DNA from: Prostheceraeus crozeri
Lineage: Eukaryota > Platyhelminthes > Polycladida > Euryleptidae
Length of the DNA stretch: 64,000 nt
Reading direction: 5' to 3'
Assembly (NCBI GenBank): GCA_907163375.1
Contig: CAJQUW010009257.1
Span: 248,001 to 312,000 of the forward strand
Made by a program: the position numbers and the translations under genes. A model generated the notes under the pieces. The model was given only the letters and a program-made list of their open reading frames with translations. It did not search any database and was not told the DNA's origin. Each line of letters starts with the position of its first letter. Position 1 is the first letter of the stretch. Positions 22,403-35,079 of this stretch are shown one piece after another.

Positions 22403-25139
22403 GTCATGTCATTTTAAACTGTAATCAAATTAATCATATGAACAGACAGATGTCCTCACACTTGAACAAATTTAAGCACAACAATTCCTTGGCAGCCGTA
22501 GACGCTGAGTTTCGCCCTACAAGGACTGATCAGCTGTACGGCTCTGAATGGCCCAAACTAGCTTAGAATATCTAGAATGCATGGCTGAACAAGCTGAAGG
22601 ACTGCACAACAGGCTGCTCTGCGTTCATTTATCCTGACTTTGCTGTGCGGCTGAGAATCATGAAGATTGCAGAATGCCAGTTCTCCAGGACAATGAATAG
22701 AAAGATTCTTGAGAGAGAGAGAAATGTTTCTGTCCGCAAAAAATCAAAACAACAATTTAACACTAGTGCTCCCAATATATCTTCAGGTGCTTAATTAACA
22801 ATTGAAGAGAACTTTTGTCATTTTTCATCAACGTTTAAGCAATAAAACAATCACAGTAACACATTTCTTATATAACACCCAAAATCGCACTGAAGACATT
22901 GTTCATTTTTACTCAATTTTTCATTAACTGCCTATTTCACTTTTCATTACAACTAATTCAAACCTGACTAACCTAATTCTTACAAAATATTCATTCTATA
23001 ATTATTCGGTGTATTCGACTGACGGTAACAGACAGTGATTAGCTTCAACAAAAACATAATCTCATGCCTTGTGCATTAGTCACGTAAAGCTGATGAAATC
23101 AAATGCATTGATAGTCAATACCTGACAAAAGTAGACGATAGGAGGATTTAAGCTAAAGGATGTGGTGTGTGAGTTCGATGACACGACAGGCAGTATAGAG
23201 ATACGGACCCATATGAATATATGTTGGTTAACAATGAATATTTAAGGCAATGGAAGTCTCCCATGTACAAGTACCCAAATATTTCCATTATTTCCCATTT
23301 TCCCAGTAATTACCAGTTTTCCCGGTTTTTACCATTTTTATCCGTTATTAGGCCTACCAGTTTTCCCACGTGCCTTAATGAAAACCAGCTTTTCCCATAT
23401 AATTGCCAACCCTGTTCGAAACACAACCATGGCGAGTACCTACCTGCCACTGTTGATGACCACTGACTTCTCACAGCCATATGTATTATTGGTTTTATAC
23501 CTTTCGATATTGTTCTCCATTATGCATTTGTGGCTTTATAAGCAGATTGTACAGCATTTTGAGCATAGAAATAAATGTATTATGTGTACCTGTAATTCTC
23601 GTGTTTAAATCTATTATTTATGTTTTATACCTATTTCCGTGATTTTGTGAGACATTTCCTGAGGATTAAGATGGTGAGACAAAAAAATAATAATCCGACA
23701 TGCAAGGCTGGCAGGCTTTCGCATGTTGAAAGCAAAAAAGGTGTGAAATACAAGTACATTTTACATTTACATTTTTTTACTTTGTGATTGACCATGCTTG
23801 GTCTGTCGGAGTGGGAGTTGAATTAGTGAGAATTCCGTATAAATTTATGAGAACGCTGATCACTCATCGACAGCACTATAAGAATTAATTGAGAATCAAG
23901 TAAATACTACGTTTCCTTACAACATCTATACGGATTGTTGCACGTCACTTGAAAATGCGTATGAAAATCCTAGCTCAATTTAAGAAGACAGTTTTCACAC
24001 ACTCCTTGTCATAGATGTCAGACGGTATTAATGTATATACCAGCGTTATTTACTAAAAGTAAAAAAATGATAAAAAGTCATTGATCGGCACAGTGACTCT
24101 GCCAGACGGAAGATTGATTGTTGGGTATGGCTCGGAGATAACATAGGCAGAGTTTTAAGAGACAATTTAACAGATACTGATTCACTGTGCATTGATGTCA
24201 GATGGCATCTTCAACGATGGAAGTATGCATCATTAAAAATCATCAGTCTGCCGAGAGGGAACGTTAAAGATTATGAATGTGCTTGTACACGTAGACACGC
24301 AAGCGAGGTAAATATTAAATAAGACAAAAAACATTATACGATTATGCCACAATGAAAATTCTAGTGATAGAAATGTTGACTCCACTAACTGTTTCATTCA
24401 GTTGGACAACAGAACAAATTCTGTGAGAGTGAATAAGCGTCTCTATGATATTCTCAATGAGGGGATTTTTCAAAATTGCATTTTTTAAACTAGGTAGAAA
24501 CTGGGTGGGAAAATCTACTCTTATTCTACTAGAAAGAGTGCAGGTCAAGCAATCTATTCTCTACAGCAAGCAACTGCTCGTGAACTATCGATAGAGGCTT
24601 TTAATAGTGATATCACTGACATTTCAGAAAATAGAAAATGAATTAAAGGCTTTTATCTCCCTTTATTCATTGAGTGCATCATTCAATAATGATATTTCTA
24701 GAAGAAAGTGATAAAACAATTTACCAATAGACAATGGAAAGTCGTTTCGAGATGAAAGAACGTTCTTAAAAGTTCTTGCTTGTAATTTGTTGAACTCAAC
24801 TTCTCCAAAAATTGCTGTATCGTGTTTCATGTCCTATGTCCAATTCTTAGCATCGAGCATTGAAAGAGCAGGTGGATGGATGTCTTAGTATCTTAGAATT
24901 GTGATCTTTGACTAATAGAGCTTTATTTCCTCCTACACTGCATTGGGGATGTGCAAGGACTATGGAGTGAAAGTTGCATGCTGCATGCATGGGCATGGCA
25001 TAGTCACGATTGTGTGATTGGTTTTTATTGTGGCCAAACCCTTGTCTCGCAAATAATTAGTTACTTCAGAAAGCATCAATTGCGGCAAATCCGTCAGTAT
25101 AGGTTACCCCTAAATAATTGATTTTAGTTCTTTAAACTC
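22403..25139. other. No recognisable gene; TTTCCC-rich block
   Basis: No confident coding signal. Around 23285-23400 short TTTCCC and ACCAGTTTTCCC motifs recur, a pattern seen near the ends of some hAT-like elements, but no boundary is visible. A 65-codon stop-free run near 24112-24318 (plus) has no motif I recognise. TAGGCCTA occurs at 23349-23356. Confidence 0.4.
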
Positions 25140-28100
25140 AGGTAACCTGGGCGGGTAGTGGACCCCTTGACGGAGGAAATGCCGTCAAAAACTACTTGGT
25201 ATCCACTTTTTTATGGTCAAGCGTCGAACCGGCCCCTGCCGCTCGATATCATATAAATGTATCAGTAATAGAGTCCGAAATGGTACTGGAAGACGGGATT
25301 TCCGGGTTTGAAGCTGCATCTGATATTACCAGGGAGGACGAAGCGGCCATGCGAAGTAGTCGCTTCCGTAATGATGCCTTTGCACCAAACCCTCCGGGGA
25401 GCACGAGGTTGATGGAGATGGTTACGAACGACGGAACGTTAGTCTCTGGAAGAAACCTATTATTGTAGGATCGTGGAACGTGGGAACCATGAGAAGCGTC
25501 GGGTAAGCTGGAACTTCCCCTTCGTGAGATGAAAAGACTGGATGTGAGCATTATGGGACTTAGCAAGGTCAGGTGGAGCGATTCTGGTCATTTTGATTCA
25601 GGAGATTGCAGGATTATTTGCACCGTTGGATCGAACGGGCAGGCTGGAGTAGAGTCAATCCTGTCGGGAAGCACGAAGCGTAGTTTGATCGGTAATTGCC
25701 ATTTCTAGCAGAATCATTGCTTGCAAACTGAACAACAAACCGTTTCCAACAACTCTAATTCAGGTTTACGCGCCAACGTCGGCCCATGACATTGAAGTTT
25801 CTGAAAGTAACGATGTACAGTCAATTTTGGATTCTCTTAAAAGAAACGAGCTCTTTTTGATTATGGGTGACTTCTGCACTAAGGTAAGCGATCAGCCGGA
25901 TATTGAATGTGGTATTGGTAGGTTCGGGCTGGGAAATCGCAACACAGATGGTGAAATGCCTGCTGAATTCTGCCGTGCAAATGAGCCTTTCTTGTACAAC
26001 ACTTGCCTCCAGCATCCTAGACGGCGAAGATATACATGGACGTCAACAGAGGGAACAACACACAATCAAATTGATTACTTTGCTGCACCCAGACGATACC
26101 GCGAGTATTTTCTTGACTCCAAATCGTTTCCAGGAGTCGACTGTGACTCGGATCACGTGGTGGTGTGCACTAGATTATGAAATCGATTACGCAAGCAAGC
26201 AACAGGAGAACACACGATGCACTATAACACAGAAGCATTGAAAAATCATAGCTGAGGCATGTAGTGTTGCTACGAAAAACCGGTTTGAGGCCTTGGCAGA
26301 AGAGATTGACACTGACTGTCATCCAGAGGGCCTGTGGACAGAGATTAAAAACACTTATCGTGAAGTAGCTAAGTCGAAGCTCGATTGGTAAGAACCGAAT
26401 ACAGAAACAGAAGAACGGGATTACTCCCCATGGATACTAGCCATGGTTGATCAGAAAAGACAAGCCTGCCAGCGTAAAGACAATGACGAATACAAGCGCC
26501 TGAAAAAAGTATGTCGAAAGCGATTACGACGTGACAAGAACAATTGGCTTGCAGAGAGTGTAGTAAAATAGACGAACTCGACAGACATCGCAACTTGAAA
26601 GCTCTTTTCGAGAAAGTCAGGACCACAAAACGAAAAAGCTCAGCCATGAAACAAGCATGCATTAAGGACGAACGATGCACTGTTTTGTCAGGCACAAATG
26701 ATGCAATCGATCGGTGGCAGCGTTATGGAACTCATTTCAAAAAGCCCGCTGATCAGTGACCTTCAGAACGGGTAGAATTCATTAAAGCGGATCCAGTAGC
26801 GTTACTGCAAGGGGTGGAAGACGCTATTGCAAGGCTCAAAAATGATAAGGCACCGGGAACTGATGGCATTGTGGCCGAACTAATCAAACTATCTAGTAAA
26901 CCTGGGGCTGTAATTGCATAAAGTGGTGTGCAGAATCTGGGATTCATGCAACTGGACGGACGACTGGCGGACCCAGCAATTCATGCCATTGTACAAGAAG
27001 GTTGCCGGAGCATACACAATCAGCTTACCGGAAAGTCATGGGGTGTTCTAATCTGTTACATCCTTACAGGCTTTGATTGAGAAACTGGACTCAACAAAAA
27101 AAAACACCGCCTGCCTGTTTTGTTATAGATTACAGCAAAGTGTTTGACTCACTCAGTTATGTTCAACTCTTCAACATCATGACATTTATGAGTGGCCACA
27201 TAGCCACTCTTCTCCAATGATTGCATATTGATCACACAGCAATAATCAAATGGAATCAGATTTCTACACCAGCTTTTACGATTGCGAAGGGTGTTCGTCA
27301 AGGATGCATCGTCTCGCCATGCCTACTTTGTAAACGGAACAGGTGATGAGAGAGGCAGAGTTTGAAGAATTCCGAGTCCACACAGGTTGACGAACAGTCA
27401 CGGACATGCGCTGAGCTGACGATGCAGTGCTAATATTTGACGGCGGCCAAAATCCATCTGTTGCCTTAAAGAAATTGGACGATGCAGGCCGTAGCAGGCA
27501 TCTGATGCTTAACAACAGTAAAACGAAGGCGATGTTTGGTAACTCTCCGAACACTGTTGTGGAGCTGAATGCGCAACACATTGACTCGGCATCGCAGTTC
27601 AAATACCTTGGATCCATCAGAATGGCGAATGGTGACTGCAGTGCAGATATTAAGTGCCGCATCGTCATGGAAAAGAAACGAGCACTCGATTTGGTTCCCA
27701 TCTGGAAAGATCGTGGCATCCGCAAGGAAGTCAAGCTTCGCATTGTTCGTGTTCTGGTGTGTTCGGTGTTAACGTATGGAGCGGAAACATGGACAATAAA
27801 ACCAACAGACGTCAAGCGGATTAAAGCTGCAGAGATGTGGAATTCGTAGGATTCTTAGGGTGACTTGGCATCAAGGAAGAAGCAACACGAGCATTCTGTC
27901 AGAGCTCGAAACAACATGAGAACTGTTAGAGATGGTGAAGAAACGGAATCTGATACACTTTAGCCACGCGTATCACGGAGAAGGTCTACCTCGTGATATG
28001 ATGTTCGGATTTCATCCTGGGAATCGAAGACGCGGGACACCTCGCCGTAAATATATCGACATCAAGGAGTGGACACGAGAATCAATGGCACAAGCATTAC

Positions 28101-28186
28101 GAAGGACAGCAAACAGGACCGAATGGAGGATTCGAGCGAAACGCTCATCTGAAGAAGGGCCATCCTCGAACTCGTGGCCGCCCTGA
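25140..28186 (+). mobile_element. LINE relic with AP-type endonuclease, reverse transcriptase and 3' tail (CFDP2/RTE type)
   Basis: In shifting plus frames the order is: an endonuclease start GSWNVGTM (about 25471), MKRLDVSIMGLSKVRW, then QVYAPTSAHD, LFLIMGDFCTKV, GRFGLGNRN, RRRYTWTSTEGTTHNQIDY and DCDSDHVVVCTRL (25850-26178). This is the exonuclease-endonuclease-phosphatase fold used to nick the target. The reverse-transcriptase part has KAPGTDGI (about 26850), SKVFDSLSYVQL (motif A, about 27140), KGVRQGC (about 27285) and ADDAVLIFDGG (catalytic, about 27417). Then come QFKYLGS, RIVRVLVCSVLTYGAETW and a tail ending DMMFGFHPGNRRRG with EWTRESMAQALR. It resembles LINE proteins annotated as craniofacial development protein 2-like. 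Many frame changes make it inactive. Confidence 0.8.
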
Positions 28187-28456
28187 GTGAGTGAGTTCTT
28201 AAAAAGAATATATTTAATTTCAAGTGCCTTTAATTGCAGATACACTTGTTGCACATGGTAGGATTTTAGCGGATATAGTAAAGCGAATTCAGCAATACGA
28301 TGCATGCAGATAGATAAAGCCACTAAGCTCTAATCCTGTTTATTATGCTGCAATATCAATACTCAATATTGATGTACATGTACGTTTATGTTGATGTATA
28401 TTGTCATTGATGATATCTTGAGAACCTTCTGTCATCGCCCGCGGCTTAAAAATCTA

Positions 28457-28520
28457 GGCCCAGCCACCACTCGCTCGTGTGCCCGGCGGGCCGAGCACGA
28501 GCCGTTCCAATACCTGGGCC
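28457..28520. repeat. GC-rich nested stem-loop
   Basis: The outer arms GGCCCAG (28457-28463) and CTGGGCC (28514-28520) enclose inner arms GCTCGTG (28473-28479) and CACGAGC (28496-28502). A smaller GCCC/GGGC stem sits in the loop. All arms are perfect. The GC content is far above the surroundings. It may be the core of a palindromic element; no flanking duplication is seen. Confidence 0.6.
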
Positions 28521-31500
28521 GCGCATCATTAATGGTGGAGAATGTTGCAACATGTGCATCCTTTGTATCATCAAACTTGCCTAATGATGATTGTCAGATG
28601 ATAGGCTGAATTAATTTGATTTGCTTTCATATTCATTTCATAAAAATAGCATAAAAATGCCACCTCATAGAACTTGTTCATGGAGTTTAAAACTTAATAG
28701 ACAATTAGTTATTAACATATTATTCAAGGCAAGCGAATTCTTAAGGATATGAAAGATGTGGATAGGACTCAAGGAAACTGTTTAAGCAATCTAACATTTG
28801 AAGACAATAATATTGTTGAAAGACACCTGTCGATCCTTTGAATTTGATCTTGTCTCAATGAAAATAAGAAACAAATCAAATTTGACTTTAAAAATATTTT
28901 CTTTGCCAGAAGCTTTTACTTATCTCAAGAAAAAATGTAATTGCTGTAGCAGACATTATGGCTGTTGCAGACATTATGGATTGAAGAACAGAAATGCTAT
29001 GCTCTTCATATCCTCCTGGATAGAGTGTTTCAAAAATGTTCATAGATTGCCTTCTGAAGCTTCATAAAGATGGTTGCATAGCGACGAAGATTGTGGCATG
29101 TGAAACATAAAGTTCTGTGTCATATTTAGTCATGTATGATGGAAAAAATGCTGACATCTTGAAAGGAATCTTTAGGCATGAAAATAAAGGACAAGAGAAT
29201 ATCAACATCAAGAGACACAGCAATGCCTGAGAGCTTGTAGCTCATTGCCACCAAGGGTGTCTGTCAGATTATAGACTTCATTTCCTTTTGCAATGTTTTC
29301 ACTGACTGATAATGTCAGAAATCTAGTCTCAGAAGAGAGAGTTAATAGCCATCTCTGGCTAATAGCATCATTTCCATGTGCAGCAATAAAGTGTCAGGCG
29401 GAAAGTTGCCGTAAAATGGTGCTGATTAGAAGATCGTGCCAATCAACTCAACGAAGAAGATAATCGACAGCATGAACGGTCACGAAAAAATCTTTAAATT
29501 CAAGGATAAATTAAAGAATCGCTAATTGTAATTAGATAGGGCATTCAAAATTCTTCGAGAAATCAACATGTGAACCTATGAAAGTCCTTGTGTATTCAAT
29601 TATCCAATTTACATTAACCTCGATGACATATTTTACTCCTTGTAATTTAAGTTTCATACTGGAAATCAAGAAAAGATTGTAGACTTCGCTATTATATTTT
29701 CGAGGTCTTGATTTACTTACTGAGACTTAGTCTATGATTTCGCCTTCCACAGATGTTCCATTTGCGCAACCATTTGCGGTCTGAAACTCTGCATCGATAT
29801 CTCGGATGACATGTATGGTTGAGGCAGCATTCATTGAAACCGCAAAGTAGCTTCTCATGAAGCCCAGAACTTTTAGGTACTATAAGCAGTCCAAGTCCTA
29901 TTTATGTCTTGGCGACCTACCACTCAGTAATCTCTAAATTCTCATATTAACTACTAATATATAAATTATTCTGCAACCCGTGGTGAGAGAACAAAAAGAA
30001 TGAGCGAAACATAATCTACAGATAATGAAGACGTTTATCAAAATTTTGTGTGATTTGAAATCACTGAGCAAACATCATGTGAGCAAACATCACCTAAATG
30101 CATTATGACGAGAGCATAAAGAAGTCATTAATAAAGATATGTTTCATTTAAATCCTGTTCAAAGTAGAACAAAGGTTATTCCACACTAATAATGTTGATG
30201 TTTTCTATAATTACACACATTAAACAACAACAAAGTTTACTCTGTACTTATCTCATATCATACACAGAATTGATTTGCGAGACGTTCTCCAGTTTACAGG
30301 ATTTCAGATCGTTGACTTGAGGCGGAGACATATGAAAGCATGAGTATAAGAATATAGAGAAAAAATTCGGATACGTCTGGACCATTATGAAATTAAATTC
30401 TACTTCAGGTCACCTGATGTGACTGAATTTGATTATAGTAGGCCTACTTATGAATACTAAGGTGGATTCCCATTTGCTGATGACACAAGGAGGTCAGTCA
30501 CATAAATTTTTAGATCGTAATCCGTCTCAATAATCGATTCAAGGCATTTTTAAGAATTGGGCATAACATGAACAACGATTATTGCCAAATAGTACCAATG
30601 AATTTATTGTACAGTTGTGGATGCATCAACATTATAGAGCTCTTAATGTTGAGTCTTAAGATAGAGGGCTCTCTGCCTCATCCTTGTTCAGCGAGAGTTG
30701 CATAAGTTGTCCGAGAACATTGTCCGTACTCCTCAAAGTGCATTCTCAGTGCTCTTAGCGTTTGGTCTCTGACAATCATTCTCGCTAGGATCGGAAGGCT
30801 TTGAGAATTTTTCCTTGAATGCTCTTGGTAGTGCAGTGGTTTGACACCACTGGAAGTCCGCATGCAATTGAGGTATATGAGCTATATTCGTTTTCACATG
30901 CTACAGTCTATTCTCTGATAAACAGTCTGACGGTTTCCCTTGTTGTAGTTAATAAATGTTGGAATAATGTTGTTCGTTTACTTAGTTGTTTCATAATTCG
31001 CTTACCACTATCAAATTCAATCATATAAATGCTCTGACTTCAATTTCAACGTATTGATTGATGTTGTTTTCAATTACTATCAATTGGTTGCTCACGAATG
31101 CGAATTTCAATTACGGTTGATTGATAATTGATTGAAAAGATGCAATACGTTTTTGATGATCCAGCTAATAACTTGTTGTTCATAATTTGTCATGGTCCTG
31201 TTCGATCTTTCTTGATATAGCGAGAATTGAAATTCCGCTCAAGTATCAGTATCATTCAGTGGCGGCGCCATTCGATTTCGAATCGTGCGACTTATTGCAC
31301 GATTAATTGAAAATCACGCGATTCTGAATAGTTTGAAATTTTCTTAACTTCAGGGATTAGAAGTTTGTAGTTCGTCTAGCTTTTGGATTATTATTTTTTA
31401 GACCATTAGTTTCATTACAAAGTTGATAATTTTCAATAAAATCGAGACTATGAAACACTTGCTCTATTTAGACATTAAGGTTATTGCTACCCTACTCCTA

Positions 31501-32761
31501 TTTATACAATTGTAAACCAAAACACACAAAAAATCTTGTGAATATATTGCTAAGAATCTTCTGCAAATCTGTGCAGTGCTAATTCTAAGTAAATATTGAT
31601 TAAGTTGGTAAACCGATACCATTAGGCTTAAATGTGGCATTCATGCAATCAATGACAAGTTATGCCACTTTCTTGATGAAATACTCTCGCCTCTGAGTAT
31701 CCGTTCATTTCCATTATGAGTTCTACATTTAGTCGCCTAGAACTGAGTAGTCTTAAGTTTTTTGATGTTCATCAAATCTGTCAATCCTTTGCATGCATCA
31801 CAATCAAGGATGATAGCTGGCTGATTTGAAGTGATACGTCAAGTTTTTGCTGTTGTGAGATATGAGAGAGAAGTCTTTATTTATTTCAGGACATACGATA
31901 TTTTCATTATTCCGTTTTCGTTTACGTGTTTTGGTGTAATTTACTTCTCGATAATTTTGATGATTCGAAACTTGTGCGAGGCATCTTGCCGCCACCGGAA
32001 AGAGTTCTTTTTACTATCAGACCATGGCAAAGAAGACCAAGAAATCAGTGGACAGAGAATGATAAGTGAAGTGTCTATCCAGCTATGTTAATAAGTTCAG
32101 ATTAGATTCTTGATGGGTAGTCAACTGACGAACAGCTTTCGACCAACCTCGACGATGAAAGGTTTGTTTTGGCACGCATTCGTTGATTTGTTTGTTTCAT
32201 GTATTGTTGCATGATTGATCGAGACACCCAAAAATTCCATTGAACATAATTCGGTGGCATAGAAATTGATACATTAAGACATAAAAATTTATGTCAGACC
32301 CGTAGTAGTGAATCGATGACTGATATTGATGTTATAGTTCAAGTTATGCTACCATCCTTATTTTCTCATCAATTCATGCCACTTAAAATTACAAGCTCAA
32401 AGATATTCAATTGTTTAAAAGGGCTAGATGAGAAAAAGATGCCTAAATTTGAGCCCATTTTAGTACGGTCCTTATCGTGGCAAAAAAAGCATTACGGCAA
32501 TGGGGCGAAATTGCTGTTTTGTCGGCTGTGCGATGTGCGATGCGACAAAAAGCATTAGAAATGGTATATGATGTAAAGCATAATTCACTGATATTATGTG
32601 GCAGGTTTCAAGAATATCCATTCAGCAGTTTCTCTGAAAAAAATTGTTGAAGACGATGGCGGTTTACGGCAATTTAATGCAGCACTATCAATTTGGAAGA
32701 AAAATATTCAGATGAAGACTGATAGGTTATTGCGGAACAGTCAACTCCCTCAGTAGAATTC

Positions 32762-33391
32762 ATGACTATCAAGAAATTCAGTGAGAATCCGAATATTAGA
32801 CTGAGGAATTGGCTATTAATAAGGCTTACCCATGTCAACAACGCTCTTCAAGTTATTCACCAAGTTGAAACTACAATATTGATCTATGTATTGCAAATAC
32901 ATAGAGAGGGCATTTTAATAGGTCCAAGTGGAATCGATCATCGGATGTCTGTCAATGTCAAAGATGTTGTCAATGTGCATTTTTTGTGTATTGAGCTTGT
33001 GATATTTGCGTATAACATGCCTGTTTTTATTTGCTTAAGCCAATTTTATATCAAATTTTCTGATAGTTCACCTTTATTTTTTTCTGTTGTATCATGTAAT
33101 TTCTTAGCGCAAAATTACATAAACATGTTAGATTACTGCCAAGCTTGGCAATTGCGTCTGGCGTGGCCGGTCACCGGTGGGCACACTAACGATATACATG
33201 TTCAACCACAGCCAGGCCCCGTACTTTTTACAAACAAACAGTCTCACTGCATGGTCAAAAGGAAAGACACAGTTCATTTTTCTGTTCAGAGAAGTCATTT
33301 AGTCAAGTATTTGGTGAACTGTAAGGGAACCTCACTCTGCCTTCATCTAAAAATGAAACAATTGGTTTTCATTTGTGTTATTCCTATTTAA
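32762..33391 (+). CDS. Hypothetical 209-codon open frame, possibly chance
   Basis: This is the longest open frame in the window outside recognised elements and the RING gene. It has no motif that I recognise. A hydrophobic run near residues 75-115 could be read as a membrane segment, but may just reflect AT-rich codons. It ends about 120 bp before the left end of the pogo-type transposon. There is no clear promoter or splice evidence. I list it because its length is unusual for this composition, not because I can support a function. Confidence 0.15.
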   Translation: MTIKKFSENPNIRLRNWLLIRLTHVNNALQVIHQVETTILIYVLQIHREGILIGPSGIDHRMSVNVKDVVNVHFLCIELVIFAYNMPVFICLSQFYIKFSDSSPLFFSVVSCNFLAQNYINMLDYCQAWQLRLAWPVTGGHTNDIHVQPQPGPVLFTNKQSHCMVKRKDTVHFSVQRSHLVKYLVNCKGTSLCLHLKMKQLVFICVIPI

Positions 33392-33695
33392 CATGCGCTC
33401 TTCAGATTTAATAATCAGCTGACATAAAATCAAAGACAATGGACAAATACATTATCTTTGCATAAAATAATGCAATGAAGTCTGATTGAAGGAATTGTAT
33501 CAATAGGGTACCGTATTTTCTCTAATTGAAGCCCCCGGCTTCTATTTTTTAAAGTTAAATTTACCCCGGCTTCAATTAGAAGTCGGCTTCTATTAGAGGC
33601 CCGGCTTCTATTTTTTTAATCGACATAACTATGATAAGAACTCTATAACTATGATGTAAAATTCTTTATTTTAGTGATTAAGGAAGCTTACCCTC

Positions 33696-34960
33696 TCAAT
33701 TGGATTCATCACTGTCGCACCATGAAATATTGTCATCGTCACTACAATCGATCGCCAGGAGATCTTCTTCACAGTCACTTTCAACTTCATTTTCAGCTAC
33801 ATTGAGTTCACTCATCGAGGAAGCCAGTTGAGTCAAACCATCCTCACAACCTCGGCCAGGTTTAAAGCAAGATATTTGTGAATCTTCCGAACCATCCAAA
33901 GAGTTCGTGATACCACATTGTTTCATTGAGTCAGATATTTGAGAATTAGGTATCGCATTCCACGATTCTCGTACCCAATCAACCAATTGATAGAATGAAG
34001 GTGGTCGCATATTCCCATTCTTGGTAAATGAATGTTCTCCGATATTTTGCCATTGATCATACTTATTTTGAATTCGTGATTTCAGTGATCGATTTCAGCT
34101 TACATCAGCTGGCTGAATAAGTCCCGTGCACCCTCCTGGAATCACAGCTGTTTGTATTCTTAATCTCCGAAGAACAGACTGAGTTGTTTGTGAAATATGA
34201 CATCTGAAAGCATCCCACACCATTAATCGCTTGGTAAAGGAAAATTCTCCAACCACTCGTTTCAAATATTCTTCTGTAAGACAATCGTCCATCCAACTTT
34301 TTGTGTTGTATTGAATGACAACATCGCTCATATTATTCAACTCCGCTATAGGTCTTTTTCTAGGGATAGCGATGAATGGTTTCAGTTTGACTCCATCACC
34401 ACGTCCAGTCAGAATTACCGTAACCCTGACTTTTTCATGACCTGCATTTTTCAATGGTACATCTAAAGATCCCTTCTTTGCGATCGTTCTTGATCCGCAA
34501 CTTTCCAGCCATACCGGGGTCTCATCCATTGCGTATATGCTTTCCAGAGGATAGTCATTTTTCATTCTCATTTGTCGAATATATAGAACAAATTGAACCA
34601 GTTTAGTTTGATGATCAGCAGGAACTTTCTGACATATAGTAGTCCTTGATCTCATGACAAATTGATTTCGCGATAGAAATTTGCTAAGCTAACCATTACT
34701 TGCCTTGAAGTTCGTGGGTAACGACAATTCAACTGATAAGGTTTGCGCCATCTTCTGAACATTTTTTCTGGAGACTCTAAGTCGTCTGTCTCTTTGCTCC
34801 ACTATCCAAGCGCGCAATTTTTCTTCCAAAAGATCAGATTGTATTCGTCGTCCAGCCCCTGTCAAACGCTTTCGTTTTTGATTGCCTTTTTGATCAGACG
34901 CCACCTTCCGAATATCGTTTTCTTGTTTTCTCCATTCTCTTATTTGTTTTCCATCAACTT
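33696..34960 (-). pseudogene. Pogo/Tigger transposase, main part
   Basis: Reading down from 34960 the minus strand gives VDGKQIREWRKQENDIRK (end of the N-terminal helix-turn-helix), a CENP-B-like DNA-binding region (AWIVEQRDRRLRVSRKNVQK), then the DDE_1 catalytic domain: YAMDETPVW with the first aspartate, LMVWDAFRCH with the second, and GLIQPADVS with the third. The C-terminus is acidic (EVESDCEEDLLAIDCSDDDN), typical of the group. Two in-frame stops occur where the family normally has tryptophan, after KASNG and after QPADVS. The catalytic aspartates are present, but the enzyme is broken by these stops and by the piggyBac insertion upstream. Confidence 0.83.
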
Positions 34961-35009
34961 TAACCCTTTCGCTGCTGAGGCAAATTTTGTCTCATTCCCT
35001 CAGGTGCGG

Positions 35010-35029
35010 ATGGTAAGTTAACTTACCAT
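35010..35029. repeat. 20-bp perfect palindrome, first copy
   Basis: ATGGTAAGTTAACTTACCAT lies 30 bp inside the left terminal repeat of the piggyBac-like element. Sub-terminal palindromes of this sort are candidates for transposase binding, which is inference. Confidence 0.7.
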
Positions 35030-35053
35030 GATCAACATTCTCCTCAGTGCGGG

Positions 35054-35073
35054 ATGGTAAGTTAACTTACCAT
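35054..35073. repeat. 20-bp perfect palindrome, second copy
   Basis: This has the same 20 bases as the copy at 35010, repeated 44 bp further in. The flanking CTCAGGTGCGG and CTCAGTGCGGG are also similar, so the unit is a short tandem duplication. Confidence 0.7.
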
Positions 35074-35079
35074 TGATAA

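Larger units (their letters stand above)
28187..33508. other. Five kilobases without a recognised gene
   Basis: AT-rich sequence with isolated structures: a GC-rich nested hairpin at 28457-28520, TAGGCCTA at 30439-30446, and a CAGTGGCG octamer at 31257 followed by small inverted repeats to about 31330. A frame at 32316-32558 ends LFCRLCDVRC, faintly like a transposase-associated zinc finger, but this is too little to call. The largest open frame is described separately at 32762-33391. Confidence 0.4.

Noticed and set aside
24112-24318. Stop-free run as a transposase or polymerase fragment
   Set aside because: No motif could be matched with confidence.
31257-31330. hAT end at CAGTGGCGGCGCC with small inverted repeats
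   Set aside because: No opposite end or target duplication could be found; kept only as part of the octamer observation.
32316-32558. hAT-type zinc-finger fragment
   Set aside because: Only a short LFCRLC phrase fits; there is no histidine pair and no transposon end nearby.
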